Assembly (NCBI GenBank): GCA_029960045.1
Contig: JASCOV010000001.1
Coordinates: 310,001 to 374,000 of the forward strand
DNA: 64,000 bases
Source of the DNA: Flavobacteriaceae bacterium PS02293
GTDB taxonomy: Bacteria; Bacteroidota; Bacteroidia; Flavobacteriales; Weeksellaceae
Direction: 5' to 3'
In this document: positions 16,379 through 25,049 of the stretch, one piece after another
Layout: the number at the start of each line of letters is the position of its first letter
Numbering within the stretch: the stretch's first letter is position 1
Translations under genes and position numbers: made by a program
Notes under the pieces: model-generated
The model's database searches: none
What the model was told of the DNA's origin: nothing
Seen by the model: the letters and a program-made list of their open reading frames with translations, nothing else

Positions 16379-17026
16379 ATGTGGAAATTTATCAAAAGAT
16401 TGATCTTTATTATCGTTATCGCCAATATACTTTTTGTAATTTTTGGTATATTTTTCAATCCGCCTATTACCTGGACGCAATTGGGAAGTGTTTTCAAATA
16501 CGGAAAAATGCAGCGTGATTATATCTCGTATGATGAGATGGGCTCTAATATCAAAAAGGCGGTGCTGGCTTCAGAAGATCAGGCGTTTTTCAATCATAAT
16601 GGATTTGATTACAAGGCTATTGAAAAAGCGATGAAGAAGAATGATAAAAAAGGTAAAGTTGTACGAGGCGGAAGTACAATCTCTCAGCAGACTGCAAAAA
16701 ATGTTTTTCTTTGGCAGGGAAGAAGCTGGCTCAGAAAAGGCTTTGAAGTAGTCTATACATTCATCATCGAAAAAATTTGGGGAAAAGATATTATTCTGGA
16801 AAGATATCTTAACGTCATAGAAATGGGGCAAGGTGTATTCGGAATAGAGGCTGCATCTCAATATTATTACAACAAACCTGCAAAAGACCTTACGAAAAGT
16901 GAAGCGGCGTGGATTGCTTCTGTTTTGCCAAATCCTAAAAAATACGACCCGAAAAATCCAAGTGCTTATCTTAGCAAAAAACACAACTGGATCATGAGAC
17001 AGATGAATAACATTGTTCTGAAATGA
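16379..17026 (+). CDS. mtgA: Monofunctional peptidoglycan transglycosylase
   Basis: A 215-residue protein: one N-terminal transmembrane helix (about residues 5-26) and a GT51 glycosyltransferase domain. Hallmarks are SEDQAFFNHNG with the catalytic Glu66, RGGSTISQQTAKNVFL near residue 98, and ERYLNVIEMGQGVFGIEAAS near 140 with the second acidic residue. No transpeptidase domain follows, so this is the monofunctional type that polymerises lipid II glycan strands at the outer face of the inner membrane. Length fits the family (about 220-240). The next gene begins 16 bp later on the same strand. Confidence 0.95.
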   Translation: MWKFIKRLIFIIVIANILFVIFGIFFNPPITWTQLGSVFKYGKMQRDYISYDEMGSNIKKAVLASEDQAFFNHNGFDYKAIEKAMKKNDKKGKVVRGGSTISQQTAKNVFLWQGRSWLRKGFEVVYTFIIEKIWGKDIILERYLNVIEMGQGVFGIEAASQYYYNKPAKDLTKSEAAWIASVLPNPKKYDPKNPSAYLSKKHNWIMRQMNNIVLK

Positions 17027-17042
17027 TTACTTTTGTGCTAAG

Positions 17043-19070
17043 ATGGCGATTAGATTAATTAGAAAAGACAGTTTCAGTACTATTTTAAAGAATTATTTCA
17101 GTGACAGAAATGATACTTTGTCTTTGCAGCCTTTATCGGAAATTATTACTAGTCTGAAGAAGGAAGATTTGGGCGTTTTTACAGCTTATCTCAAAGATAA
17201 TGATGTTATTAAGGACAATCTTGTATTTTATATTCATAATATTTTTCTTGATAAACCATTCAATCTTTCTTTAACGGAAGCTGATATTCTATCGGAAAAT
17301 GCATTCTATCCGGAATTTAAAAAAAGAATTCTTAACAAAGTTTTGCCACCGATAGAAAACGAAAATACGATTTGGTATTTGGTGGACAATGTTTTGGTGA
17401 CACCAAAGAAAGATCTTCAATTTTTCCAGAATTCGTCGGAAGAAAAAATGGATGAACTTTTTCAATTGTTAAAAATTGATAGATTCATCAGTAATCCACA
17501 CGTTAAAAAAGAACTTTTATTTTCACTTAATATCTTGGCTTGGCGCGTTATCGGAAATGCATTGGATGTAGATGTTGTTAAAATGGCTCCTGAATATCGA
17601 AATTTTGATAATCCTTTTCTGGCATTGCAAAATGAATTGGATGTTATTAATGCAGATTTTAATCAGAATCCAGACTTTAAATTTTCATCTACAGACGAGA
17701 TTTATAAACAGGCCAAAATCTATATGGATCAATGTCTGGAATTTGTCAACCTTGCTTTTAAAAACTCTTCTAAATACGGAATTTCCAGCAAGACTAATCA
17801 GTCGCTTCTCAAAATCAGACAACAACTCAACAGAATGTCTGATATCATCAAATTATTTGTGATAGATGAAGAACGTGACTATTTGATTAATTCTAAGCAG
17901 TTATTTTTTAATATTTTAAAGTACAAATCGCACAAGAACAACCTTCGGGATTTGGTTTCGGATAGCACAAGACTGATGTCGCATTTGATCACCAATCATA
18001 CTGCGGAAACAGGAACGCATTATATTACTTCCACACTGAAAGCGTACATGAAAATGTTTTGGAAAGCGTCTGGAGGCGGTGTGATTGTAGGCGCTCTTTG
18101 TGTTCTGAAAATGCTTTATAGTTACATTCCGGCGAGTGATTTTGCGCACGCATTTTTATTTTCAATGAATTATGCGATGGGTTTTGTGATGATTTACCTG
18201 ATGAATTTTACTTTGGCGACAAAACAACCGGCAATGACGGCTGCAACGATGGCAAAAGTACTTTCGGAAGGTAGTAGTAGAAATACTTATATAGAATTTG
18301 CGCACGTTGTTTCGCAGTTGTTCAGATCGCAGTTTATCGCTTTTGTTGGGAATGTATTATTGTCATTTCCTGTTTCCCTAGTCATTATTTACGGATTAGA
18401 AATTCTCTTCAAACAAAATTTTGCTTTTGAAAAATCTACAAGATTACTCCACGATTTGAATCCTTTTGATTCTAAAGCTATTTTACACGCAAGTATTGCA
18501 GGTGTTTTTCTTTTCATTTCAGGCGTTATTTCAGGTAATATCAGCAATAATTCTGTGTTTTTCCAGATTCCGAAAAGAATTGCTAAGAATCCTTTCATCA
18601 ATTATTTCTTTGGACAGCGTTTTGCCAAGCAACTATCGATCTATTATTCTAAAAATTGGGCTGGGATTGTTTCTAATTTCTGGTTTGGAGTTTTCCTTGG
18701 AGCAACTGCGCCCATTGGACTTTTCTTGGGATTAGATTTGGATATTCGTCACATTACGTTTGCTGCTGGTAACTTTGCGTTGGGACTTTACGGGAAAGAT
18801 TTTGTAGTCACTTCTTACACGTTTTGGATTTCCTTTGTGACGGTTTTCGTGATTGGATTTTTCAATTTCATTGTCAGTTTTGGATTGTCTATGTTGTTGG
18901 CATTCCGTTCCAGAAAAGTAGAAATGAGTGAAGCAAGTGAGATTTTCCGAGAGATTTTCCGATATTTTGTCAGAAACCCATTCCGATTTTTCTTTCCGAT
19001 TAAATCTAGACTGGACGAGAGAAGCAAAAAAATGATAGACGAGATTACTACAGGATCAACAGATCATTAA
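17043..19070 (+). CDS. SpecificRecomb (Gcr-like) family multipass membrane protein
   Basis: A 675-residue protein. The N-terminal 330 residues are soluble and helical; the C-terminal half holds about eight hydrophobic segments between residues 345 and 630. The blocks THYITSTLKAYMKMFWKASG, GGGVIVGALCVLKML and TLATKQPAMTAATMA are those I associate with the Pfam SpecificRecomb family (PF10136), named after gonococcal Gcr and labelled site-specific recombinase in databases. Nothing here resembles a tyrosine or serine recombinase active site, so I regard the database name as doubtful and describe it as a membrane protein of unknown role. It follows mtgA by 16 bp and overlaps the convergent DUF721 gene by 23 bp. 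Confidence 0.75.
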   Translation: MAIRLIRKDSFSTILKNYFSDRNDTLSLQPLSEIITSLKKEDLGVFTAYLKDNDVIKDNLVFYIHNIFLDKPFNLSLTEADILSENAFYPEFKKRILNKVLPPIENENTIWYLVDNVLVTPKKDLQFFQNSSEEKMDELFQLLKIDRFISNPHVKKELLFSLNILAWRVIGNALDVDVVKMAPEYRNFDNPFLALQNELDVINADFNQNPDFKFSSTDEIYKQAKIYMDQCLEFVNLAFKNSSKYGISSKTNQSLLKIRQQLNRMSDIIKLFVIDEERDYLINSKQLFFNILKYKSHKNNLRDLVSDSTRLMSHLITNHTAETGTHYITSTLKAYMKMFWKASGGGVIVGALCVLKMLYSYIPASDFAHAFLFSMNYAMGFVMIYLMNFTLATKQPAMTAATMAKVLSEGSSRNTYIEFAHVVSQLFRSQFIAFVGNVLLSFPVSLVIIYGLEILFKQNFAFEKSTRLLHDLNPFDSKAILHASIAGVFLFISGVISGNISNNSVFFQIPKRIAKNPFINYFFGQRFAKQLSIYYSKNWAGIVSNFWFGVFLGATAPIGLFLGLDLDIRHITFAAGNFALGLYGKDFVVTSYTFWISFVTVFVIGFFNFIVSFGLSMLLAFRSRKVEMSEASEIFREIFRYFVRNPFRFFFPIKSRLDERSKKMIDEITTGSTDH

Positions 19071-19344
19071 TCAGAGATTCGTCTTTCAAAACTTCACGAA
19101 ATTTTTTCAGAAAAAATGTTTTTCTCAATCGGAAATCATTCTTCAATAATGGCGATTTTATTCTGATTATTAAGACTTGTTCTTTGAGATTAACGCTTAC
19201 GATTTCGGAAAAAAGATCATTAGAAAGATAATCTTCCAGAAAATCCTTGATCTCAAAAGCTTTCAATTTATCTTCAAAACCATAGATTCTGGCGAAGGAA
19301 TTTACAAGTTCTGATGATTGATATTCGCGTTTTTTTCTGGCCAT
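19048..19344 (-). CDS. DUF721/DciA-like protein
   Basis: A 98-residue protein whose start MARKKREYQSSELVNSFARI and the later SVNLKEQVLIIRIKSPLLKNDFRLRK match the short Bacteroidetes DUF721 proteins. DUF721 includes DciA, which loads the replicative helicase DnaB in bacteria without DnaC; whether this short form does so is inference. A basic N-terminus followed by a KH-like alpha-beta fold is visible. Its last 23 bp overlap the end of the convergent membrane-protein gene. Confidence 0.8.
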   Translation of the reverse strand: MARKKREYQSSELVNSFARIYGFEDKLKAFEIKDFLEDYLSNDLFSEIVSVNLKEQVLIIRIKSPLLKNDFRLRKTFFLKKFREVLKDESLINDLLIL

Positions 19345-19477
19345 TTTGAATTGAATTCCTGATCTTAATTAAGATTGTAAAAGTAGAAAATTCAAACGCA
19401 AAAATCAGTATATTTGCGCACTTAATATTTATAATGCGAAAAGCAATAAGCTAATCGCCAAAAGCAAATAGCAACTT

Positions 19478-20569
19478 ATGAAATGTGGAATCGTAGGTCT
19501 TCCGAATGTAGGAAAATCAACCCTTTTTAATTGTCTTAGCAACGCAAAAGCACAATCTGCAAACTATCCGTTTTGTACCATAGAACCAAATCTTGGAACT
19601 GTTTCTGTTCCTGATACTAGACTTTTTGAATTAGAAAAAATCGTAAATCCAGAGCGTGTTTTGCCTGCAGTTGTAGAGATTGTTGACATTGCAGGATTGG
19701 TAAAAGGTGCGAGCAAAGGTGAAGGATTGGGAAATCAGTTCTTGGCAAATATCCGCGAATGTGAAGCAATTATTCACGTTTTGAGATGTTTCGATAATGG
19801 AAATATCATCCACGTTGAAGGTTCTGTAGATCCAATCAGAGATAAAGAAATCATTGATATCGAACTTCAGTTGAAAGACCTTGAAGCGATTGGAAAAGCG
19901 GTAGATAAAGCTAAAAAATTCCTAAAATCTGGTAAGAAAGAAGATCTTCTGACTTACGATGTTTTGCAAAACCTTCAAACTTTTGTAGAAGAAGGGAAAA
20001 ATGCAAGAGAATTTCCTGCAGATGATTTTGCAAAATCAATTCTTCAAGAAGTTCAATTATTGACAAATAAACCAGTTTTGTACGTTTGCAATGTAGACGA
20101 AAATTCTATCAAAAACGGAAACGACTGGATTGCAAAAATCGAAGAAATGGCAAAATCTGAAAATGCAGAAGTTGTGGTTTTAGCCGCACAAATCGAAGCT
20201 GATATTAATGAATTGGAGACTTTTGAAGAAAGACAAATGTTCCTGGAAGAACTTGGTTTGGAAGAACCTGGTGTAAACAGATTGATCAGAAAAGCTTACG
20301 ATCTTTTGAAATTACAGACATATTTCACTGCTGGTGTTAAGGAAGTTAGAGCTTGGACAATTGGTCAAGGTTGGACAGCTCCTCAAGCGGCTGGTGTAAT
20401 CCACACAGATTTTGAAAAAGGATTTATCCGTGCAGAAGTAATTAAGTATAATGATTATATGAATTACGGTTCCGAAGCAAAAGTGAAAGAAGCTGGAAAA
20501 CTATCTGTAGAAGGTAAAGAATATGTTGTTCAGGATGGTGATATTATGCACTTCAGATTTAATGTTTAA
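19478..20569 (+). CDS. ychF: Redox-regulated ATPase YchF (Obg-like)
   Basis: A 363-residue P-loop protein. The G1 box is GLPNVGKST at residues 6-14, G3 is DIAGLVKGASKGEG near 70 and the G4 box reads NVDE instead of NKxD, the change that gives YchF/OLA1 its ATP preference. A coiled-coil insertion (about 130-200) and a C-terminal TGS domain (about 280-363, with FTAGVKEVRAWTI and DGDIMHFRFNV) complete the family layout. It binds ribosomes and acts in stress responses. A TATATTTGC box at 19409-19417 may be its -7 element. Strong terminator follows. Confidence 0.97.
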   Translation: MKCGIVGLPNVGKSTLFNCLSNAKAQSANYPFCTIEPNLGTVSVPDTRLFELEKIVNPERVLPAVVEIVDIAGLVKGASKGEGLGNQFLANIRECEAIIHVLRCFDNGNIIHVEGSVDPIRDKEIIDIELQLKDLEAIGKAVDKAKKFLKSGKKEDLLTYDVLQNLQTFVEEGKNAREFPADDFAKSILQEVQLLTNKPVLYVCNVDENSIKNGNDWIAKIEEMAKSENAEVVVLAAQIEADINELETFEERQMFLEELGLEEPGVNRLIRKAYDLLKLQTYFTAGVKEVRAWTIGQGWTAPQAAGVIHTDFEKGFIRAEVIKYNDYMNYGSEAKVKEAGKLSVEGKEYVVQDGDIMHFRFNV

Positions 20570-20589
20570 AAAAAACATTTCAAAATAAT

Positions 20590-20624
20590 AAAAAAACGCT
20601 TTCAGAAATGGAAGCGTTTTTTTA
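20590..20624 (+). terminator. Terminator of ychF
   Basis: AAACGCTT pairs with AAGCGTTT and is followed by a run of T residues. Confidence 0.85.
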
Positions 20625-20716
20625 TTGGAAATAGAATTTCATTTACATAATATTCACATTAACAATAGATTAAAAAATGCTATATTTATTGAAAAAATAA
20701 CTTTAAACTATTAACT

Positions 20717-21601
20717 ATGAAAAAAAATCTATTAATTTTATTATTATTCGCATTCTTTAATGTGTTTTCGCAAACTTATACACCGCTTCTAAAAGAAGGG
20801 AATAAGTGGTGGGTATACTATCGTGAGGGATATTGTGATTTTTGTAATGCTCAATATAGAGCTCATTATATTTTTATAAATGGCGAAACAGTAGTTGGTA
20901 ATGTTGTATATAAGAGAATCTATTCTAATCTGTATTTCAATTGTCCTTATATGGGGAATTGTACTAATACTACTAATCCCGACGTGTTTGAATGCCTTAT
21001 GCGTGAAGATATCATTACAAAAAAAGTGTATTTCCTCGATCCTATTACCAATACTGAGAAGTTAATGTATGATTTTTCTGTGCAGGCAGGTGATGTTCTT
21101 GATAGTACATGGAGATGGAGCGGTGGTGATTATCCTATTACTATGCATAGTGTTGTATATGGTTCTGTGTTTGGGAAAGATAATGTAAAAACTTTTCAAA
21201 CAGATGAGGGTTCCATTTATGAGGGAATAGGTTCACAGTCAGGATTGTTTTCTAAACCAGCGATGAGACCTTTCGAAATTGGGGCTTTTTGGCTTGATTG
21301 CTTCGAAGATACTTCTGGAAAATCTTGTATCAGTCAGTTTGTACTGGGAACTTCTGAGAATTCTATTGAGAAAAGCTTAACATTGTATTACTCAAAAGAG
21401 AATGGTGATTTTAGAATCTTAGGAAATCTATCACAAGATTATAAAATCAGTTTTTATGAAGCTACAGGCCGATTATCAGAAGAAGTTAATACAAAAGGAA
21501 AACAAAGTTTTTATCTGAAAAATACAGTCAAAAACAGGATTCTTTTCTATACAATTACAAGTCAAGGTAAGTCTTGGAAAGGGAAAGTTCTTGTTCCATA
21601 A
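20717..21601 (+). CDS. Secreted protein of unknown function, possible T9SS cargo
   Basis: A 294-residue protein with a signal peptide (residues 1-18, ending VFSQ). The body is cysteine-containing (YCDFCNAQ, NCPYMGNC) with repeated phrases such as GNKWWVYYREGY, common in uncharacterised Bacteroidetes surface proteins. The last 75 residues (ILGNLSQDYKISFYEATGRL to SWKGKVLVP) look like a degenerate T9SS type A sorting domain, where the usual ending is a basic KKIIK-like tail; here it is GKVLVP. If that reading is right, the protein is exported and surface-anchored or released. It precedes a clear T9SS protein. Confidence 0.65.
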   Translation: MKKNLLILLLFAFFNVFSQTYTPLLKEGNKWWVYYREGYCDFCNAQYRAHYIFINGETVVGNVVYKRIYSNLYFNCPYMGNCTNTTNPDVFECLMREDIITKKVYFLDPITNTEKLMYDFSVQAGDVLDSTWRWSGGDYPITMHSVVYGSVFGKDNVKTFQTDEGSIYEGIGSQSGLFSKPAMRPFEIGAFWLDCFEDTSGKSCISQFVLGTSENSIEKSLTLYYSKENGDFRILGNLSQDYKISFYEATGRLSEEVNTKGKQSFYLKNTVKNRILFYTITSQGKSWKGKVLVP

Positions 21602-21688
21602 TGCTTTTTATTTAATAATATTACTAAATGCTTCCAATGTTGGAAGTATTTTTGCTTGTAACTTTGGCAAAATTTAAAATCAAAAATT

Positions 21689-22486
21689 ATGATTAAAAGA
21701 TTACTATTTTCTTCTCTATTAATGACAAGTTTAGCTGCGTCTGCTCAAACTGTGATTTTCAGTGAGGATTTCGAAACTGAAGCCGGCAGAAATTCCTGGA
21801 TTAATACAGATCGAGACGGAGACGGCGAAAAATGGGAGTTTGATAATAGTTCTGTAGAAGCTTTCACAGGATATTACGCAACTTCTTGGTCTTGGTTTTT
21901 TGAAGCTTTTACACCAGATAATACTTTGACGAGTCCGGTAATTACTATGCCAAATAATTCCGGAAAAAAATTAAACTTGAAGTTTGATGTTGGAGCTTAT
22001 GATGATGAAGTTTTTCAAGAGCATTACGCAGTTTACGTGATTCCAGCTACATCTACTTTTACAGGAACGGAAACTCCTGTTTTTGAAGAAACTTTGGATG
22101 CAGGTTACATGGCGGAAGCAAAACACGTGACAGTGGATATTTCCAGTTACAAAGGTCAAAATGTGAAAGTCGTTTTCAGACATTATAATTGTACTGATCT
22201 TTTGGTTTTAATGATTGATAATATTCAGGTTTTAGAAGTGGAAACATTGGCGGTTTCGGATTTTAATAAAGCTAATCTTCAGGTTTATCCAAATCCAAGT
22301 TCAGATTTTATCAAAATAACAGGTGTTGATAATATTCAGAAAATCAGATTGTATGACGTTTCCGGGAAAATGGTTTTGGAAACTCAATCTTCAGAAGCAG
22401 ATATTAGAAAACTGCCAGTTGGACAATATATTCTTAATGTTCACTCAGGATCAGAAATTATTTCTAAGAAAATTATTAAGAAATAA
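21689..22486 (+). CDS. T9SS type A sorting-domain protein with choice-of-anchor J-like domain
   Basis: A 265-residue secreted protein. The signal peptide ends at SAQ (residue 19). The region 22-180 opens with FSEDFETEAGRNSWINTDRD and continues with a strand-rich jelly-roll, as in the choice-of-anchor J (MAM-like) domains of Bacteroidetes. The tail, VYPNPSSDFIKITG to the final KKIIKK, is a textbook type A signal for the type IX secretion system, which is cleaved after export. Ligand unknown. Followed by a strong terminator. Confidence 0.85.
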   Translation: MIKRLLFSSLLMTSLAASAQTVIFSEDFETEAGRNSWINTDRDGDGEKWEFDNSSVEAFTGYYATSWSWFFEAFTPDNTLTSPVITMPNNSGKKLNLKFDVGAYDDEVFQEHYAVYVIPATSTFTGTETPVFEETLDAGYMAEAKHVTVDISSYKGQNVKVVFRHYNCTDLLVLMIDNIQVLEVETLAVSDFNKANLQVYPNPSSDFIKITGVDNIQKIRLYDVSGKMVLETQSSEADIRKLPVGQYILNVHSGSEIISKKIIKK

Positions 22487-22512
22487 AATGGTATTTTAAA
22501 ATTTCAATATTC

Positions 22513-22541
22513 AAAGCCAGGCAATTCGTCTGGCTTTTTTT
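22513..22541 (+). terminator. Terminator of the T9SS protein gene
   Basis: AAAGCCAG pairs with CTGGCTTT around a 9-base loop, followed by T residues. Confidence 0.85.
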
Positions 22542-22654
22542 GTAGATAAATTTATAATAATCGATTAAAATTAATTCTCAAAACTTTCAAATTAAATTTC
22601 ATTTCGTTAAATTTGTAAGTTACCGAGTTTCAACACCAGCCAAGCACAAGTTAT

Positions 22655-24547
22655 ATGAGCGAAATTAATCCTGTAAATTATTCCGAAGACAATATACGAA
22701 CCCTCGAACCACGGGAACACGTCCGACTAAGGCCTGGGATGTATATCGGGAAACTGGGAGATGGCTCATCGGTGGATGATGGAATTTATATTTTGCTGAA
22801 AGAAGTTCTGGATAATTCCATCGACGAATTCAGGATGAAAGCAGGAAAAAGAATTGATGTAAAAATCAAGGAAGGCAGTGTAACTATAAGGGATTATGGC
22901 CGTGGTATTCCTTTGGGTAAAATTGTGGATGTTGTCTCTATAATGAACACAGGAGGAAAATATGATGATGGTGCTTTCAAAAAATCTATCGGACTGAATG
23001 GTGTTGGTACAAAGGCTGTTAACTTTTTATCAAATTATTTTAAAGTAAAATCTGTTCGGGAAGGCAAAATGAAAATTGCCGAATTCCGAGAAGGTAGGTT
23101 GGATGTTTTGCACGACGAAACCGAAACTACTGAGAGAAATGGTACAGAAATTACCTTCCTTCCTGATGATAGTATTTTTATAAACTTCAAGTTCAGAAAC
23201 GAGTATGTGGAGAAGATGCTCCGTAATTATACTTATCTTAATTTAGGTTTAAAGATTTATTTTAACGGAGAAGTTTTCGAATCTCAAAATGGGTTGAAAG
23301 ACTTGTTGGAAGAAGAAATAGACGGCGAAATCGTTTATCCAATTATTCATATCAAAGATGAAGATATGGAATTGGCAATTACTCATTCTGATAAATCCCA
23401 GTCTGAAACTTATTTTTCCTTTGTTAACGGACAATATACCTCGCAAGGTGGTACGCATTTGAGTGCTTTTAAAGAAGCTTATGTAAAAACCATTCGGGAA
23501 TTTTTCAATAAAAATTTTGAGGCAACAGATATTAGAAAAGCAATTATTGGTGCAGTTTATATCAATGTCGGTAATCCTGTTTTTGAATCCCAAACCAAAA
23601 CCAAACTGGGTTCTTCAACAATGGGACAAGATAAGGATGGGAAAGAGCTGGAGACTATCAAGACCTTCGTTATCAATTATCTGAAGAATAAATTAGATAA
23701 CTTTCTCCATAAAAACCCTGAAATTGCAGAAGCTATTCAGCGTAAAATTTTAATTTCTGAAAGAGAGAGAAAAGAACTTTCCGGAATACAAAAACTAGCA
23801 AGAGAAAGAGCGAAAAAAGTGTCGCTTCACAATAAAAAACTGAGAGACTGCCGTCATCATTACAACGATCAAAAAGCCACAAGGAAATCGGAAACAATGA
23901 TTTTCATTACCGAGGGAGATTCAGCTTCAGGTTCTATCACAAAGTCCAGAGATGTGGAAACACAGGCTGTTTTTTCTTTAAAAGGTAAACCCCTTAACTG
24001 TTATGGATTGACCAAAAAAGTGGTTTATGAGAATGAAGAATTCAATCTTTTACAAGCCGCTCTTAATATCGAAGAAAGTTTAGAGGATTTACGATACAAT
24101 CACGTTGTCATTGCAACTGATGCCGATGTCGATGGGATGCACATTCGTCTTTTGATGATTACATTTTTCCTTCAATTTTTCCCGGATTTGATTAAGAATG
24201 GACATTTATATATTCTTCAAACGCCACTTTTCCGTGTTAGAAATAAAAAAGAAACCAGATATTGCTATTCTGATGCTGAAAGATTGAAAGCTTTGAATGA
24301 ATTAGGTAAAAATCCGGAAATTACACGATTCAAAGGTCTTGGAGAGATCTCACCGGACGAGTTCAAGCATTTTATCGGAAAAGATATTAGATTAGAACCT
24401 GTTGTTCTTGGAAAAGACCAAACTATTGCTCAGATTCTGGAATTTTATATGGGCAAAAATACACCGGACAGACAATTGTTTATTTTAGATAATCTGGTTG
24501 TCGAAGAAGGTGATATTGATAAAAAAGAAAACTTAGAAACAGTTTAG
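22655..24547 (+). CDS. parE: DNA topoisomerase IV subunit B
   Basis: A 630-residue GHKL ATPase/TOPRIM protein. Motifs in order: [10 protein letters not shown] near residue 50 (ATP site), DYGRGIPLG near 85, [12 protein letters not shown] near 112, the transducer domain to about 390, then TOPRIM with EGDSASGS near 425 and [10 protein letters not shown] near 497. The acidic tail after [11 protein letters not shown] is short and lacks the DNA-gyrase B insertion, consistent with the B subunit of topoisomerase IV, which decatenates chromosomes with ParC. It heads the parE - membrane protein - parC operon. A TAAATTTG box lies at 22607. Confidence 0.93.
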   Translation: MSEINPVNYSEDNIRTLEPREHVRLRPGMYIGKLGDGSSVDDGIYILLKEVLDNSIDEFRMKAGKRIDVKIKEGSVTIRDYGRGIPLGKIVDVVSIMNTGGKYDDGAFKKSIGLNGVGTKAVNFLSNYFKVKSVREGKMKIAEFREGRLDVLHDETETTERNGTEITFLPDDSIFINFKFRNEYVEKMLRNYTYLNLGLKIYFNGEVFESQNGLKDLLEEEIDGEIVYPIIHIKDEDMELAITHSDKSQSETYFSFVNGQYTSQGGTHLSAFKEAYVKTIREFFNKNFEATDIRKAIIGAVYINVGNPVFESQTKTKLGSSTMGQDKDGKELETIKTFVINYLKNKLDNFLHKNPEIAEAIQRKILISERERKELSGIQKLARERAKKVSLHNKKLRDCRHHYNDQKATRKSETMIFITEGDSASGSITKSRDVETQAVFSLKGKPLNCYGLTKKVVYENEEFNLLQAALNIEESLEDLRYNHVVIATDADVDGMHIRLLMITFFLQFFPDLIKNGHLYILQTPLFRVRNKKETRYCYSDAERLKALNELGKNPEITRFKGLGEISPDEFKHFIGKDIRLEPVVLGKDQTIAQILEFYMGKNTPDRQLFILDNLVVEEGDIDKKENLETV

Positions 24548-24548
24548 T

Positions 24549-25049
24549 ATGCGGTTAAGTAATAGGAATAAAGCACCGGTTTACAGTTTTATATATTCAC
24601 TTGCCGGTATAGTGTTCATATTAGGGATTATTGCTTTCATTCTGGAAATCAATAAGTTTGATATTTTTGGTAAAAAGGCCTGGGTTTTACTTTTGATTCC
24701 AACATTATTATTTGTTTTTCTCTATTGGTTAGGAAGGCCAATTTTTGAATATGATAGTGATGGCGAAGCGCTTAACTTTAGGAATAATCATATCCTTTAC
24801 ATTCTAGCCAAGAAAAATGCAAAAGATGAATTCCCTAAATACAAGTTAATAAAATTCAATATTGTTAATGCATTAATATTCAGAAAATTGTATGTTTATA
24901 TTTCCAGTAAAAAATCCCACGTACTGATACTAAAATATGATATTTCTTTTCTAAGTAAAAAACAAGTAAAGGATCTCAAATTTTCTCTGAATAAAGTAAT
25001 GAAACTGAATAAGGAAAACGTGCACCAAGATAATACAGAAACAGATTAA
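24549..25049 (+). CDS. Small two-helix membrane protein between parE and parC
   Basis: A 166-residue protein with two transmembrane helices (about residues 14-34 and 46-65) and a basic soluble C-terminal half (LKYDISFLSKKQVKDLKFSL). I recognise no family; the layout of two helices then a strand-rich part resembles bacterial PH-like membrane proteins, but this is only a shape comparison. It starts 1 bp after the parE stop and its stop codon overlaps the parC ATG by one base, so it is translationally coupled to both topoisomerase subunits. Confidence 0.8.
   Translation: MRLSNRNKAPVYSFIYSLAGIVFILGIIAFILEINKFDIFGKKAWVLLLIPTLLFVFLYWLGRPIFEYDSDGEALNFRNNHILYILAKKNAKDEFPKYKLIKFNIVNALIFRKLYVYISSKKSHVLILKYDISFLSKKQVKDLKFSLNKVMKLNKENVHQDNTETD

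Noticed and set aside
16031..16480. 149-residue minus-strand frame
   Set aside because: It covers the start of mtgA on the opposite strand and AT-rich intergenic DNA, with no recognisable domain.
17043..19070. Mobile-element recombinase
   Set aside because: The protein is a multipass membrane protein without recombinase catalytic residues and sits in a housekeeping context.
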